The notes beneath the pieces were generated by a model. It worked only from the letters and a program-made list of their open reading frames with translations, did no database searches and had not been told where the DNA came from. This document shows positions 9,071 to 18,075 of a stretch of DNA of 64,000 nucleotides, piece by piece. Source of the stretch: Campylobacter cuniculorum DSM 23162 = LMG 24588 (GTDB lineage Bacteria > Campylobacterota > Campylobacteria > Campylobacterales > Campylobacteraceae); the NCBI RefSeq assembly GCF_002104335.1, contig NZ_CP020867.1:1277206-1341205 (forward strand), read 5' to 3'. Position 1 is the first letter of the stretch, and the number at the start of each line of letters is the position of its first letter. Both the position numbers and the translations under genes were made by a program.

Positions 9071-9464
9071 TACTTTTTTGATAAAATTGATTTAAAAACT
9101 CTTGATGGCAGATTGAATTTAAATTTATGTAAAAATTCTCAATTTTTTACTTATTTTATCTTTATTTTTAAGAGTAAAATTTTACAATTGAATTTCTATC
9201 AAGAGTTTAATAATATATAAATGATTTGTAAGTTTTATATAATTTTTGATTTTTAGATAATTTGGTTGTATTAAAATACAATGTAAATCTTTTTTATTTA
9301 TTTTTTTAATATTCGCATAATTTTGATTTTTAAATTAAATTTTTATATATAAATATATTTGTCAAGGTTATAAGTTTTTTATAGAGATAAAAAAAGTTAA
9401 GATTAGTAAAATAAGCCTTTATCATTTTAAAAACTGAACAAAAAGGGATAAAAATTTATATCTA
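9071..9464. other. Intergenic region mdaB / tRNA-Ser with long inverted repeat
   Basis: No credible gene is present in these 394 bases. AAACTCTTGAT at 9096-9106 is repeated exactly in inverted form at 9198-9208, with the inner complementary pair TGTAAAA / TTTTACA. This could fold as a large stem or act as a weak terminator after mdaB. The rest is AT-rich sequence without recognisable signals. Confidence 0.45.
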
Positions 9465-9554
9465 TGGCGGACAGAGAGGGATTTGAACCCTCGAGACCCG
9501 TTAAGATCTGCACCCTTAGCAGGGGTGTGGTTTCAGCCACTCACCCATCTGTCC
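9465..9554 (-). tRNA. tRNA-Ser (GCT anticodon)
   Basis: Read on the minus strand, GGACAGA at the 5' end pairs with TCTGTCC at the 3' end, followed by discriminator G73 and an encoded CCA (9465-9467). The anticodon loop CTGCTAA has anticodon GCT at 9518-9520 and decodes AGC/AGT. A long variable arm (between the anticodon and T arms) is typical of class II serine tRNAs, and the T loop GGTTCAAATCC is intact. A TATAAT on the minus strand at 9571-9576 is a fitting promoter. Confidence 0.97.
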
Positions 9555-9570
9555 GCTTTTAAGAAATAAG

Positions 9571-9576
9571 ATTATA
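9571..9576 (-). promoter_or_regulatory. Candidate -10 box of tRNA-Ser
   Basis: Minus-strand TATAAT, about 17 bp upstream of the mature tRNA 5' end, in T-rich DNA. Confidence 0.5.
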
Positions 9577-9599
9577 TAAAAACTTAGTTAATACCTAGC

Positions 9600-10151
9600 T
9601 TAAAGGCTTATGTAAGCGAGGATAAAAGTTATTAAAATCCCTGCTATCAAAACAAGAATTTGATTTTTTCTATCTTTTTTACTCGCAAATAAAGTAATCA
9701 TCAATCCAGAAATATAAAGCAAAAACAAACTCACACCAAAACCGACAGAAAGCACAGAAAAATACCAAGCTCCTTTATCCTTATGAAGCATGATCAAATC
9801 CCCTAAAAAACTTCTCGTCTTTGTAGTGATTTGATATTGATTTTCTCCATTTTCTGCAATAGAAACACTATAATGTGTTGAACCTATTGTTATACCTTTA
9901 TCTTTGCTTTTAATTGCTTGAGTGTTGCTTGGAATTTTTATATTATTATCCTTCAAAAAACCTAGCAATTTTTCTATTTCTTGACCTTTTTCAACCCTTT
10001 CATTAAGGGTATAAATTTGTTTTTCAAGCCCTATATCTTGATTAATACCAAAAATATACGCTATGCCTGTGAGTGCAAAAATAAACGCACAAGGTAAGAA
10101 AAAAAGGCTCAAATAAATATGAAACTGCCGAAACAACTTGTTTTTATTCAT
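9600..10151 (-). CDS. PepSY-associated transmembrane protein
   Basis: The 183-residue membrane protein begins with a basic stretch and a first transmembrane helix (FRQFHIYLSLFFLPCAFIFALTG), a PepSY-TM hallmark with an N-terminal histidine in the helix. A periplasmic domain of about 100 residues contains short PepSY-like repeats, then SFLGDLIMLHKDKG and two further hydrophobic helices. Larger relatives (PiuB type) are found with siderophore uptake systems and some reduce ferric siderophores or bind heme; here only about half the usual length is present, so function is inferred loosely. A TATAAT lies at 10183-10188 on the minus strand, and five copies of a 10-bp repeat sit just upstream of it. 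AAGGAG precedes the ATG. Confidence 0.7.
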   Translation of the reverse strand: MNKNKLFRQFHIYLSLFFLPCAFIFALTGIAYIFGINQDIGLEKQIYTLNERVEKGQEIEKLLGFLKDNNIKIPSNTQAIKSKDKGITIGSTHYSVSIAENGENQYQITTKTRSFLGDLIMLHKDKGAWYFSVLSVGFGVSLFLLYISGLMITLFASKKDRKNQILVLIAGILITFILAYISL

Positions 10152-10182
10152 TGTTTTTCTCCTTATTGATAAAAGTAAAAGA

Positions 10183-10188
10183 ATTATA
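10183..10188 (-). promoter_or_regulatory. Candidate -10 box of the PepSY protein gene
   Basis: Minus-strand TATAAT about 30 bp upstream of the ATG. The tandem repeat at 10221-10270 begins roughly 33 bp further upstream, just beyond where a -35 element would lie. Confidence 0.5.
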
Positions 10189-10220
10189 GTTAATGAATGT
10201 GAAACAAATGTGAAATTTTC

Positions 10221-10270
10221 TAAGAATGAATAAGAATGAATAAGAATGAATAAGAATGAATAAGAATGAA
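10221..10270. repeat. Five perfect tandem copies of a 10-bp unit
   Basis: The unit TAAGAATGAA is repeated five times without mismatch. It lies between the nrfA terminator and the promoter of the PepSY gene. Copy number could change by strand slippage, making this a candidate variable-number repeat that changes spacing upstream of the PepSY promoter. Confidence 0.95.
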
Positions 10271-10275
10271 TTTAC

Positions 10276-10304
10276 ATATAAAAAGCTCCCCTAAGGGAGC
10301 TTAA
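10276..10304 (-). terminator. Rho-independent terminator of nrfHA
   Basis: On the minus strand AAGCTCCC (10302-10295) pairs with GGGAGCTT (10290-10283), with a 4-nt loop, followed by TTTTTATATG. It lies directly after the nrfA stop codon. Confidence 0.85.
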
Positions 10305-10307
10305 AGA

Positions 10308-12140
10308 TTATTTTTTATCAACATAAGTGTAGTTGTAAGGATTAAGATTTTTATCATCTTCTAAAAATTTAGCTGGTGGATTGCCATTGACATTATCATG
10401 TTCATAATAGCGATCTCCTGCTTTATGTCCATTTAAATCCACTTTATAGTGAATTTCACCCGGATTGAATTTTTGAATGTCTTCAAAACCTAAATTTGAA
10501 GTTTTAAAATCTTTAATACCATTTGCAGAAGCAATTTCAACCAACTTAGCTTGTCCCATTCTTGCCATATCTACCGCTTGTAAAAGCATTCTTGAAGCTT
10601 CTCTAGGATTATGGAAACCTGTTGAATTTTCAGCACCAACGAAATCTGCTCTCATTTGAGATTTTCTATGAAGTTCTAAAACATCTTTTAATTCTGCGTT
10701 GATTTTTGCAGCATCAGCCTTGCCATCTGTTTGGTATTGCTCTAACCCGCCCAAAGCCTCGCGTAAATTTTTAATATCAGTAATCAAACTGACTATGCTG
10801 TATTCTGCTGAACGCAAATCATAAGCCACTGAATTTTGAATGTCTCTGATTTGTGATTTAAGATATTCTTCACTTTGAGTGTGGCAAGTTTTACACGCAG
10901 CATTGATATTTTGCAAAGGTGAAGTGACATTGTGCTGTGTCAATTTTTTAGAACCTTTTCTGATATAAGGCATATGACAATCCGCACAAGATACCCCATT
11001 AGCAGCATGGACACCTCCACTGAAAAGCTCACTTTCAGGATGTTGAATTTTAATCATAGGAGCACCTGTGATTTTATGTGCCCAATCTTTGTCAAATACA
11101 GAACGAGCTTTATCATAATAATCATCGAACATTTCAATTCTAAATGGTTGTCCTTTTTTCCATTCTCCCCAAGGGAATACAAGCTCAATGCCATCGACTT
11201 CAATTTCAGTTGGACTATTGCCATCTCTCCAAGTATCAAATTCATCATAGGTCTTTTGAGTGCCATTCCACCATTTTTTAGAGCTATCTTTTGCTATGCT
11301 TTCGCCCATTATTTTAGTCTTTCCTCCTGTTGGTCTAAAATAATATTCAACATGGCATTGTGAGCAAACAAGAGTTCTCATTTCTTCTCTTGAAGCTTTT
11401 ACACCTATAGTATCATCAGGCTCATAGCCTCTAAATTTAACCAAAGCATTGATTAAACCCGGACGTGTTAATCTTAATTCCATAGTATTTGGAACGTGAC
11501 AATCCGCACAGGTTACACCCATTCTTTTTCCTCCATGTGGTCCGCTATGTTCAACAGACCCTTCTTTCATTCCATTCATCGCTGGAACATTTTTAATCAT
11601 AGTCCAATATTTTGTAGAGTTAAACGCCACCCAATCATTTTTCGCAACATTTTTTAAAAGCCAAGGAGTCCAACCACTATGACAATTCATACAAGCAGTC
11701 GGTTGTCCTGCAAAAGCTGCAAAACCATGTGCATTTAAGAAATCTTTATTGTTTCTCGCTGTATCCATTTGATCCACTTGTATCCAAAAATGCCCTCTTT
11801 CTTCATTAGCATCAAGTGAAAAAGGATATCCTGCCCAAAGGATAGTCAATTGCGGATAGCGAATCAATTTAGAATAAGCCAAATTTCCGCCAAATTCAGT
11901 TGGAATAGGCTCTTGTTTTTCAACCGTTAAATACATATCAAGATGATCCGGGAAATTTTTACCCCATTCATCAAAAGTAGGATTATCATCACTCAATTCA
12001 ACAATTTTCTTGCTTGTGTTAGCGATTCCACCTGCACCTTCTTGTTGCTTTTGGCTCACATCATTATTGAGCCATAAAACGCCACCAATTAAGATGACTA
12101 AAATAATTATACCGAAGTATAAAACGCCTTTTTTACCCAT
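10308..12140 (-). CDS. nrfA: Ammonia-forming cytochrome c nitrite reductase NrfA
   Basis: The 610-residue periplasmic pentaheme enzyme reduces nitrite to ammonium with six electrons and also detoxifies NO. Five heme-binding motifs are visible: CMNCH (about residue 150), CADCH, CSQCH, CADCH and CKTCH. In most NrfA proteins the active-site heme is bound by CxxCK; here that first site reads CxxCH, the known Campylobacter variant. An uncleaved or cleavable N-terminal signal helix is at residues 4-26. It follows nrfH with a 21-bp gap and a strong AAAGGAGG ribosome-binding site, and is terminated by a hairpin. The pair corresponds to C. jejuni Cj1357c-Cj1358c. Confidence 0.97.
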   Translation of the reverse strand: MGKKGVLYFGIIILVILIGGVLWLNNDVSQKQQEGAGGIANTSKKIVELSDDNPTFDEWGKNFPDHLDMYLTVEKQEPIPTEFGGNLAYSKLIRYPQLTILWAGYPFSLDANEERGHFWIQVDQMDTARNNKDFLNAHGFAAFAGQPTACMNCHSGWTPWLLKNVAKNDWVAFNSTKYWTMIKNVPAMNGMKEGSVEHSGPHGGKRMGVTCADCHVPNTMELRLTRPGLINALVKFRGYEPDDTIGVKASREEMRTLVCSQCHVEYYFRPTGGKTKIMGESIAKDSSKKWWNGTQKTYDEFDTWRDGNSPTEIEVDGIELVFPWGEWKKGQPFRIEMFDDYYDKARSVFDKDWAHKITGAPMIKIQHPESELFSGGVHAANGVSCADCHMPYIRKGSKKLTQHNVTSPLQNINAACKTCHTQSEEYLKSQIRDIQNSVAYDLRSAEYSIVSLITDIKNLREALGGLEQYQTDGKADAAKINAELKDVLELHRKSQMRADFVGAENSTGFHNPREASRMLLQAVDMARMGQAKLVEIASANGIKDFKTSNLGFEDIQKFNPGEIHYKVDLNGHKAGDRYYEHDNVNGNPPAKFLEDDKNLNPYNYTYVDKK

Positions 12141-12161
12141 ATTAAGAAACCTCCTTTAAAA

Positions 12162-12662
12162 TTAAAATCCTCGTTTGTGTCCAACGCTACTATGACAAGA
12201 TACACAGCTTAAGCTGCTTTCTCCATGCGGCTTTGAAGTCGCATTAATCGCTACTGCTGCATAATCTGAATGACAGCGAATACAATTTGTTTGCACCATT
12301 TTTTTGCTTTTTTCAGTTGCATCTAAATTAGTTGGTAGTGTATCAAGTTTGAAAGTAAAGGCATAAGCATGCCCAATCCCACTTTCAGCCTTAGCGATCC
12401 ATTTATCTACAAAATCATGTGGTAGATGGCATTCTACACAACTTGCTCTTGGTTTTCCATCTATTTTTTTAGAATGCGGAGCTGCTAAATAATCATTATA
12501 AACCTCATTCATAACATGACAATTATTACAGGACTCACTTGCATTGCTAAGATATGAAGTGCCTTTTGCATTATAAAAAGTATAAAAACCTACTGCAAAA
12601 AAGACAAAAAGTAAAATCAAAAAAATACTAAGAAGATTCGAAGAACCTGATTTTTGCTCCAA
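12162..12662 (-). CDS. nrfH: NapC/NirT-family tetraheme quinol dehydrogenase NrfH
   Basis: The 166-residue protein has one N-terminal membrane anchor (LSIFLILLFVFFAVGFYTFY) and four c-type heme motifs: CNNCH, CVECH, CIRCH and CVSCH. NrfH takes electrons from menaquinol in the inner membrane and passes them to NrfA. The start codon is TTG at 12660-12662, seven bases after AAAGGAGGG; no better ATG exists before the anchor. It is the first gene of the nrfHA operon, and a minus-strand TATAAT at 12706-12711 is a convincing promoter. Length and order match the Campylobacter and Wolinella systems. Confidence 0.96.
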   Translation of the reverse strand: MEQKSGSSNLLSIFLILLFVFFAVGFYTFYNAKGTSYLSNASESCNNCHVMNEVYNDYLAAPHSKKIDGKPRASCVECHLPHDFVDKWIAKAESGIGHAYAFTFKLDTLPTNLDATEKSKKMVQTNCIRCHSDYAAVAINATSKPHGESSLSCVSCHSSVGHKRGF

Positions 12663-12705
12663 GTTACCCTCCTTTAAACAAAATGACTTATTAAAGTTAA
12701 GTAGT

Positions 12706-12711
12706 ATTATA
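12706..12711 (-). promoter_or_regulatory. Candidate -10 box of nrfHA
   Basis: Minus-strand TATAAT in the sequence TATTATAATACT, about 45 bp upstream of the TTG start of nrfH. Confidence 0.6.
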
Positions 12712-12878
12712 ATATTTTTTATTTAAAAATAATTTAAGGATATTTTTAGTCTTAACTATGATATTTATACTGAAAAATCGGGCATAGTTTAAGGCAAAAT
12801 TTTTTGATTAATAATTTGATTAATAAAATATTTATTTTAATTTTAAAAATTTTAAATCAATTTAAAATAAAAAAATGT

Positions 12879-12884
12879 TAAAAT
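12879..12884 (+). promoter_or_regulatory. Candidate -10 box of ppk
   Basis: TAAAAT preceded by TGT, about 35 bp upstream of the ppk ATG and in T/A-rich DNA. One mismatch from the consensus. Confidence 0.4.
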
Positions 12885-12918
12885 CTATTTTTAGAAGAAT
12901 TACAAAAAAGGAGAAATA

Positions 12919-15009
12919 ATGCAAACAAATCCGGACATGTTTTTAAATAGAGAGCTTTCTTGGCTTAGATTTAATTCAAGAGTTTTAGACCAATGCTCAA
13001 AGAATTTACCCTTGCTTGAAAAACTTAAATTTATTGCAATTTATTGCACGAATCTTGATGAATTCTATATGATAAGAGTCGCAGGGCTTAAACAACTTCT
13101 TTTGGCGGGTGTTAATATCAGCAGTAGTGATGAAATGTCTCCTTTAATGCAACTTAAAGAAATTCGCACCTATATCCATAAAGAAAAAGAACTTTTAGAA
13201 AGTTATTTTAAACGAATCACTGCAGAACTTGCAAAAGAAAATTTATTCATTAAAAATTATGAAGAACTTGATGAAAAATTAAAACTTAAATGTGATGAAT
13301 ATTTCTTCTCTAATATCTTTCCTGTCATTGTGCCTATCGCTGTTGATGCAACACATCCTTTTCCACATTTAAATAATTTATCTTTTGCTTTAGCTGTTAA
13401 AATTTGTGATAAAATGGACACTAAGCTTATAAAATTTGGAATGATAAGAATTCCAAGAGTTTTACCGCGTTTTTATGAGGTCAGTAGCAATATTTATGTG
13501 CCGATTGAAAGTATAGTTCAAAAACATGCTGAAGAAATTTTTCCGGGTTATAAACTTCTTTCTTCAGCAGCTTTTAGGGTGACTCGCAATGCAGATATTG
13601 TCATCGAAGAAGAAGAGGCTGATGATTTTATGATGATACTTGAACAAGGTTTAAAACTTCGCAGAAAAGGAGCCTTTGTCCGCCTTCAAATTCAAAAGGG
13701 TGCAGATGAGCAAATCGTCGAGTTTTTAAACACTCATATGCAAATCTTTCCTAAAGATATGTATGAGTATTCTATACTCCTTAATCTCCCTAATCTTTGG
13801 CAAATTGTAGGCAATAAAGCTTTCACTCATCTTTTAAGTCCGCTTTATATTCCAAAAGTTTTACCACCTTTTGGCGAAAATTTATCTATATTTGAAGCCA
13901 TTGACAAAGAAAATGTTCTCATCATACAACCTTTTGAAAGTTTTGACCCGGTTTATCAGTTCATCAAAGAAGCGAGTAAAGACCCTGAAGTTATATCAAT
14001 AAGAATGACTCTTTATAGAGTGGAGAAAAATTCAAATATAGTCCAAGCCTTAATTGATGCTGCAAATGGAGGCAAACAAGTTACGGTAATGGTTGAACTT
14101 AAAGCAAGATTTGACGAAGAAAATAACTTACATTGGGCAAAAGCTTTAGAAAATGCAGGAGCCCATGTCGTTTATGGAATCACGGGTTTTAAAGTCCATG
14201 CTAAGGTTTCTCAAGTGATACGCAAACAAGGTGATAAACTTAAATTTTATATGCATTTAAGCACCGGAAACTATAATGCGAGCTCTGCAAAAATTTACAC
14301 AGATGTGAGTTATTTTACAAATAAAAGCGAATTTGCTGTGGATACAACGAGCTTTTTCCATATTCTTTCAGGTTTTAGCAAGGAAAGAAGGCTTAAAACT
14401 CTCACGATGAGTCCTAATCAAATTAAAGAAAAAATTTTAGAAATGATTCATGTTGAATCTTCAAAAGGCAGTCAAGGTGTTATCGTTGCAAAGATGAATT
14501 CCCTTGTTGATCCTGATGTGATTGAAGCTCTTTATGAAGCTTCGATTAAAGGAGTGCAGATTGATTTGATTATACGCGGAATTTGTTGCTTAAAACCTGA
14601 TGAAGAATACAGCAAAAATATACGCGTTAGAAGTATTATCGGTAAGTATTTAGAACATGCACGTATTTTTTATTTTAAGCACAGCACTCCAAATTATTTT
14701 ATCTCAAGTGCAGACTGGATGCCTAGAAATTTAGAGCGTCGCTTAGAGCTTATGACTCCAATTTTTGATGAAAAATCAAAGGCAAAACTTGCTCAAATTT
14801 TGCGTTTGCAACTTAGTGATAATGTCCTTGCTTATGAACTTGACAATAAGGGAGAATACCATAAAAGAAAACTTAAAGAAAAAGAAAAGGCTATTGATTC
14901 TCAACAAGTTTTAGAAGAATATATAAGCAAAATTTACAAAACGCTTAAAAAAGATACCGATGAAAACAAGGCGATACAATTGTCTTCAAAGCTTTTTAAG
15001 GAGAATTAA
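12919..15009 (+). CDS. ppk: Polyphosphate kinase 1
   Basis: The 696-residue enzyme polymerises ATP gamma-phosphate into inorganic polyphosphate and can run in reverse. The N terminus shows the PPK1 start block ([16 protein letters not shown]) and the C-terminal phospholipase-D-like halves hold the two catalytic histidines, H427 in GFKVHAKV (autophosphorylated) and H580 in [17 protein letters not shown] and [12 protein letters not shown] are further conserved blocks. Polyphosphate in Campylobacter supports stress survival and virulence. The start is set by AAGGAG eight bases before the ATG. Its position divergent from nrfHA equals C. jejuni Cj1359. The 3' end overlaps the convergent phosphatase gene by 14 bp. 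Confidence 0.97.
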   Translation: MQTNPDMFLNRELSWLRFNSRVLDQCSKNLPLLEKLKFIAIYCTNLDEFYMIRVAGLKQLLLAGVNISSSDEMSPLMQLKEIRTYIHKEKELLESYFKRITAELAKENLFIKNYEELDEKLKLKCDEYFFSNIFPVIVPIAVDATHPFPHLNNLSFALAVKICDKMDTKLIKFGMIRIPRVLPRFYEVSSNIYVPIESIVQKHAEEIFPGYKLLSSAAFRVTRNADIVIEEEEADDFMMILEQGLKLRRKGAFVRLQIQKGADEQIVEFLNTHMQIFPKDMYEYSILLNLPNLWQIVGNKAFTHLLSPLYIPKVLPPFGENLSIFEAIDKENVLIIQPFESFDPVYQFIKEASKDPEVISIRMTLYRVEKNSNIVQALIDAANGGKQVTVMVELKARFDEENNLHWAKALENAGAHVVYGITGFKVHAKVSQVIRKQGDKLKFYMHLSTGNYNASSAKIYTDVSYFTNKSEFAVDTTSFFHILSGFSKERRLKTLTMSPNQIKEKILEMIHVESSKGSQGVIVAKMNSLVDPDVIEALYEASIKGVQIDLIIRGICCLKPDEEYSKNIRVRSIIGKYLEHARIFYFKHSTPNYFISSADWMPRNLERRLELMTPIFDEKSKAKLAQILRLQLSDNVLAYELDNKGEYHKRKLKEKEKAIDSQQVLEEYISKIYKTLKKDTDENKAIQLSSKLFKEN

Positions 15010-15460
15010 ATTCTTTTTTTAAAGTTTTGAGCAAATTTTTACAAGCTGTCAAAACAATATGATAAGTTTCGTCAAAATTGCCACTATACCAAGGATCAGG
15101 CACCTCATCATAGCCGAGTTCCTTGGCAAAATCTGTCATTTTTAAAACCTTATGTTCAATCCTTTGAAAATTTCTTAAAACATACTTTAAATTTGAATCA
15201 TCCATAACGATGATATAAGCACTTTCATCACAAAGTTTTTGGGTGAGTTTTTTGCTCACAAAACCTTGCGTTTTTATACCTGCTTTTTCAAGTTTATCTT
15301 GACTTTTATAATGCATAAACTCTCCATCGTGTTCTCCAGAAGTTCCAGCACTTGTGATTTCAAGCTTAAATTTTTCTTTTGAAATTAAATCTTTCATCAC
15401 AAATTCAGCCATAGGTGAGCGGCAAATGTTTCCTAAACACACAAAAATAATTTTTTTCAT
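14996..15460 (-). CDS. Low-molecular-weight protein tyrosine phosphatase
   Basis: The 154-residue cytoplasmic enzyme has the signature P loop near the N terminus, CLGNICRS, with nucleophile C8 and phosphate-binding R14. The general-acid aspartate is in VPDPWYSG near residue 117. Bacterial members dephosphorylate tyrosine kinases of exopolysaccharide systems or act on small substrates; the target here is unknown. It is about the normal family length and resembles the Cj1258 position in C. jejuni, which also neighbours an MFS transporter. The gene overlaps ppk tail-to-tail by 14 bp, so no terminator separates them. Confidence 0.92.
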   Translation of the reverse strand: MKKIIFVCLGNICRSPMAEFVMKDLISKEKFKLEITSAGTSGEHDGEFMHYKSQDKLEKAGIKTQGFVSKKLTQKLCDESAYIIVMDDSNLKYVLRNFQRIEHKVLKMTDFAKELGYDEVPDPWYSGNFDETYHIVLTACKNLLKTLKKEFNSP

Positions 15461-15503
15461 CTTTTTCCTTAAATTTTTAAATCAAAAATTACAAAAAATA
15501 TCA

Positions 15504-15509
15504 TATAAT
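15504..15509 (+). promoter_or_regulatory. -10 box placed for a leaderless MFS transcript
   Basis: Perfect TATAAT whose expected transcription start, six to seven bases downstream, falls at the ATG of the MFS gene at 15516. No ribosome-binding site is visible before this ATG. Confidence 0.55.
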
Positions 15510-15515
15510 AAATTT

Positions 15516-16700
15516 ATGAATAGTTTCAAAAGAACTCTACTTGTATGTTGGCTTGGAGTATTTACCACAAATATGGGACTAAGCCAAATTGCTCCTATTT
15601 TACCCTTATATCTTAGAGAACTAGGGCTTAAAGATCATGCGGATATAGCCTTTTTTTCAGGGCTTGGCTTTGGAATCACTCCCTTATTTGTTGCTATTTT
15701 TTCGCCTTTATGGGCTTTTCTTGCCGCAAAATATGGTTATAAAAGTATGCTCTTAAGAGCAAGTTTAGGGATGTCAATTTCTACTTTTTGTTTAAGTTTT
15801 GCAAATTCAGGCGTTGATGTGGTGATTATCCGTGCGTTAATGGGAGTTGTAGCAGGTTTTACTTCAGCAGCTGTGGTTTTCATTGCTGTGATTTTTCCAA
15901 AAAGTAAGGTTGCATATGCATTAGGCACACTTTCAACGGCTTCTATTAGCGGGAGTTTGATAGGACCCTTATTTGGCGGAATTGTTGCTGAATTTTTAAG
16001 CATTCGTTCAGTATTTTATCTCATAGCCTTTTTTATCGCTTGTTCTTTTATAACAATCTATTTTTTCATCGACGAAAAAAGAATCCTTAAAAAACAAGAA
16101 AAAAGCACGGGGACAATCAAACAAAATATATTTTTAATCCTTACTTTATTCATTGCAACTTTTTTTATACAATTTGGAGTTTCTGGGACTATGCCTATAC
16201 TGACCTTGCTTGTGGAGCAAATTTATCAAGGAGAAAAAATCGCTTTTTGGGCGGGTATAGTTGTTGCTTCAAGTGGAATCAGCAATCTTTTATTTGCAAC
16301 AAAACTCGGTAAGATTGCAGACAAAACCGGACCAAGCAAGATTATCTTTATCGCTTTGCTGTTTAGTGGCTTAATGTTTTATCTTCAAGCCATTGCTCAT
16401 AATGTCTATATGCTCATTCTTGTGCGTTTATTTTTAGGGATAGGACTTGGGGGACTTGTGCCTTGCATCAACGCCTTGCTTAAAAAAAGCATCAATACAA
16501 AAAACCTTAGCCTCGCCTTTGGAATCAATCAAAGTGCCTATTATTTAGGAAATTTTAGTGGTTCTTTTGGAAATGGAATTTTGGCAGGGAAATTTGGAGT
16601 GCAATTTGTTTTTTTAATGATTTGCATTCTTTTTATTTCAAACGCCCTGCTCTTTCTTTTACTCAATAAAAAACGAATTTTTTCAAATAAAGATTTATAA
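15516..16700 (+). CDS. Major facilitator superfamily efflux transporter
   Basis: The 394-residue membrane protein shows 12 hydrophobic segments. A modified motif A follows TM2 (SPLWAFLAAKYGYKSML), and a second copy after TM8 reads LGKIADKTGPSKI. It resembles the DHA1 drug:proton antiporters; in C. jejuni the corresponding gene beside the tyrosine phosphatase is, as I recall, Cj1257c, a putative efflux protein. Substrate is not predictable. I start at the ATG at 15516, because the longer frame to 15354 runs through the antisense of the phosphatase gene and lacks hydrophobic character. The chosen start has no Shine-Dalgarno sequence and lies just after a TATAAT, suggesting a leaderless mRNA. 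Confidence 0.85.
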   Translation: MNSFKRTLLVCWLGVFTTNMGLSQIAPILPLYLRELGLKDHADIAFFSGLGFGITPLFVAIFSPLWAFLAAKYGYKSMLLRASLGMSISTFCLSFANSGVDVVIIRALMGVVAGFTSAAVVFIAVIFPKSKVAYALGTLSTASISGSLIGPLFGGIVAEFLSIRSVFYLIAFFIACSFITIYFFIDEKRILKKQEKSTGTIKQNIFLILTLFIATFFIQFGVSGTMPILTLLVEQIYQGEKIAFWAGIVVASSGISNLLFATKLGKIADKTGPSKIIFIALLFSGLMFYLQAIAHNVYMLILVRLFLGIGLGGLVPCINALLKKSINTKNLSLAFGINQSAYYLGNFSGSFGNGILAGKFGVQFVFLMICILFISNALLFLLLNKKRIFSNKDL

Positions 16701-16926
16701 AAAATCGCTTTTTTAAGATATTTTTACTTAATAATATGAAATTTTTTCAATTTTTCATTTAAGTAAATCTTTACTTTTTTATTTGTTTGTGCTTACTTTA
16801 TATCTAAAATTTTATTTTTTATTCTATATATTTTTGTTCAAATAAATATTATAACCAAAGGAAATATTGATTGAAAATCTTAAAAAAAACTCTTTAGAAT
16901 TTTCATTAGAATTGAAAATTTAAATT

Positions 16927-18066
16927 CTAGTTTTCTTGCGAATCTTTCTTTATGATTTGAATCAAAGGCTCTAAATTATAAGCTCTTATTTTTTGTTCCA
17001 TAAGTTCAAAATATCTGTCCATATTTTGAGTGGTAAGGATATGAGTATTGTTTTTTATAGCATCAAGATGCATAGAATTCATATCGATATTGTAATGAGC
17101 TTCATCTCTATAGTTTCTTAAATCATCAGCATAGTCTAAATCATCAAAACCATAAATTTTTACATTAGGGTATTTGCTCGTTTCTTCAATAAGCCATTTT
17201 AATACAGCTTTGTATTTTGAAAATAAGATAAAATTCTTATTATAATAACCTCTGCTTCCTCGCTCAACCCTATAAAGAAATCTTGAGTTAGTGGGTATGA
17301 TAAGCCTGAATTGAATTTGAGGATAATCCTTTATAAAAGAGAGTAAATCTTTTTGTATCAATTCTTGATTCTGACTTATGTCAATATTTTCTTGAGTAAA
17401 AAATGCTCTGGTATTTAAAATTTCATCGATTAGTTGTTTCTTGTTTGATTTTTTATAGGTTTTTAACCAATTTTCAAAACCAAATCTATTATGAAATTCA
17501 TCAACCCATTTCGGGAGGTCTTCTATTTTCTCTATCTTTTTACCTACACATTTTTCTTTTGAAGAATAAGTTAAAGCACATAAAATGGTTTTGTAATTTA
17601 AATAAAGCCTAAAACCATTAAAAAAATTTTCGTTATTATTATACAAAAAGTCAAATTTTTTAGTGTCATTATTAACATTTAAATTCAAAGCGAAAGAATC
17701 TAAAGAATAAATGATTTCTTTTATTTCTTTCTTTTTTAATTTTAATATATAATTTAAAAAAACCTTTCTTTCGCTAAGAGTAGAACCATCCATGCTTAAA
17801 TTCACCCATTTTCCGCCAAGTTTATTCTCAGCTTCTTTAGAGCTTGTATTTCCTGTCATTGAAGTTCCAAGTATAAAAGAGTCAAAATCATAATAATCTA
17901 TAATGCTTTTACCTACCATTCTCATAGACATATAAGTTTCTTCTCTAAAATAAGGCTTATGATAAAACATATAAGGGTCATAGATGTATAATAATATCAA
18001 CAACATAGCAATAAAAGGAAGGGGGATAAGTAGAGTCAATATAATAAATTTTTTATAAACATTCAT
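16927..18066 (-). CDS. SGNH/DltD-like periplasmic partner of an MBOAT acyltransferase
   Basis: The 379-residue protein has one N-terminal membrane anchor (residues 7-28) and a periplasmic SGNH-hydrolase-like domain. A block I motif reads FILGTSMTGN (nucleophile candidate S69). NLSMDGST follows, and the probable catalytic Asp-x-x-His is in NYRDEAHYN (D321, H324). AlgJ/AlgX, DltD and related proteins pair in this way with MBOAT proteins to finish O-acylation of surface polymers. It starts 9 bp after the MBOAT stop codon, so the two form an operon. It is longer than a simple esterase, and the acceptor (lipooligosaccharide, capsule or peptidoglycan) is not known. Confidence 0.78.
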   Translation of the reverse strand: MNVYKKFIILTLLIPLPFIAMLLILLYIYDPYMFYHKPYFREETYMSMRMVGKSIIDYYDFDSFILGTSMTGNTSSKEAENKLGGKWVNLSMDGSTLSERKVFLNYILKLKKKEIKEIIYSLDSFALNLNVNNDTKKFDFLYNNNENFFNGFRLYLNYKTILCALTYSSKEKCVGKKIEKIEDLPKWVDEFHNRFGFENWLKTYKKSNKKQLIDEILNTRAFFTQENIDISQNQELIQKDLLSFIKDYPQIQFRLIIPTNSRFLYRVERGSRGYYNKNFILFSKYKAVLKWLIEETSKYPNVKIYGFDDLDYADDLRNYRDEAHYNIDMNSMHLDAIKNNTHILTTQNMDRYFELMEQKIRAYNLEPLIQIIKKDSQEN

Positions 18067-18075
18067 CTGAAATTC

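Noticed and set aside
9465-9554. tRNA-Ser as an integration site of a genomic island
   Set aside because: The flanking genes (mdaB, PepSY protein) show no integrase, phage genes or repeated tRNA end.
15354-15515. An N-terminal extension of the MFS protein
   Set aside because: It overlaps the phosphatase gene on the other strand, lacks membrane character and has no ribosome-binding site.
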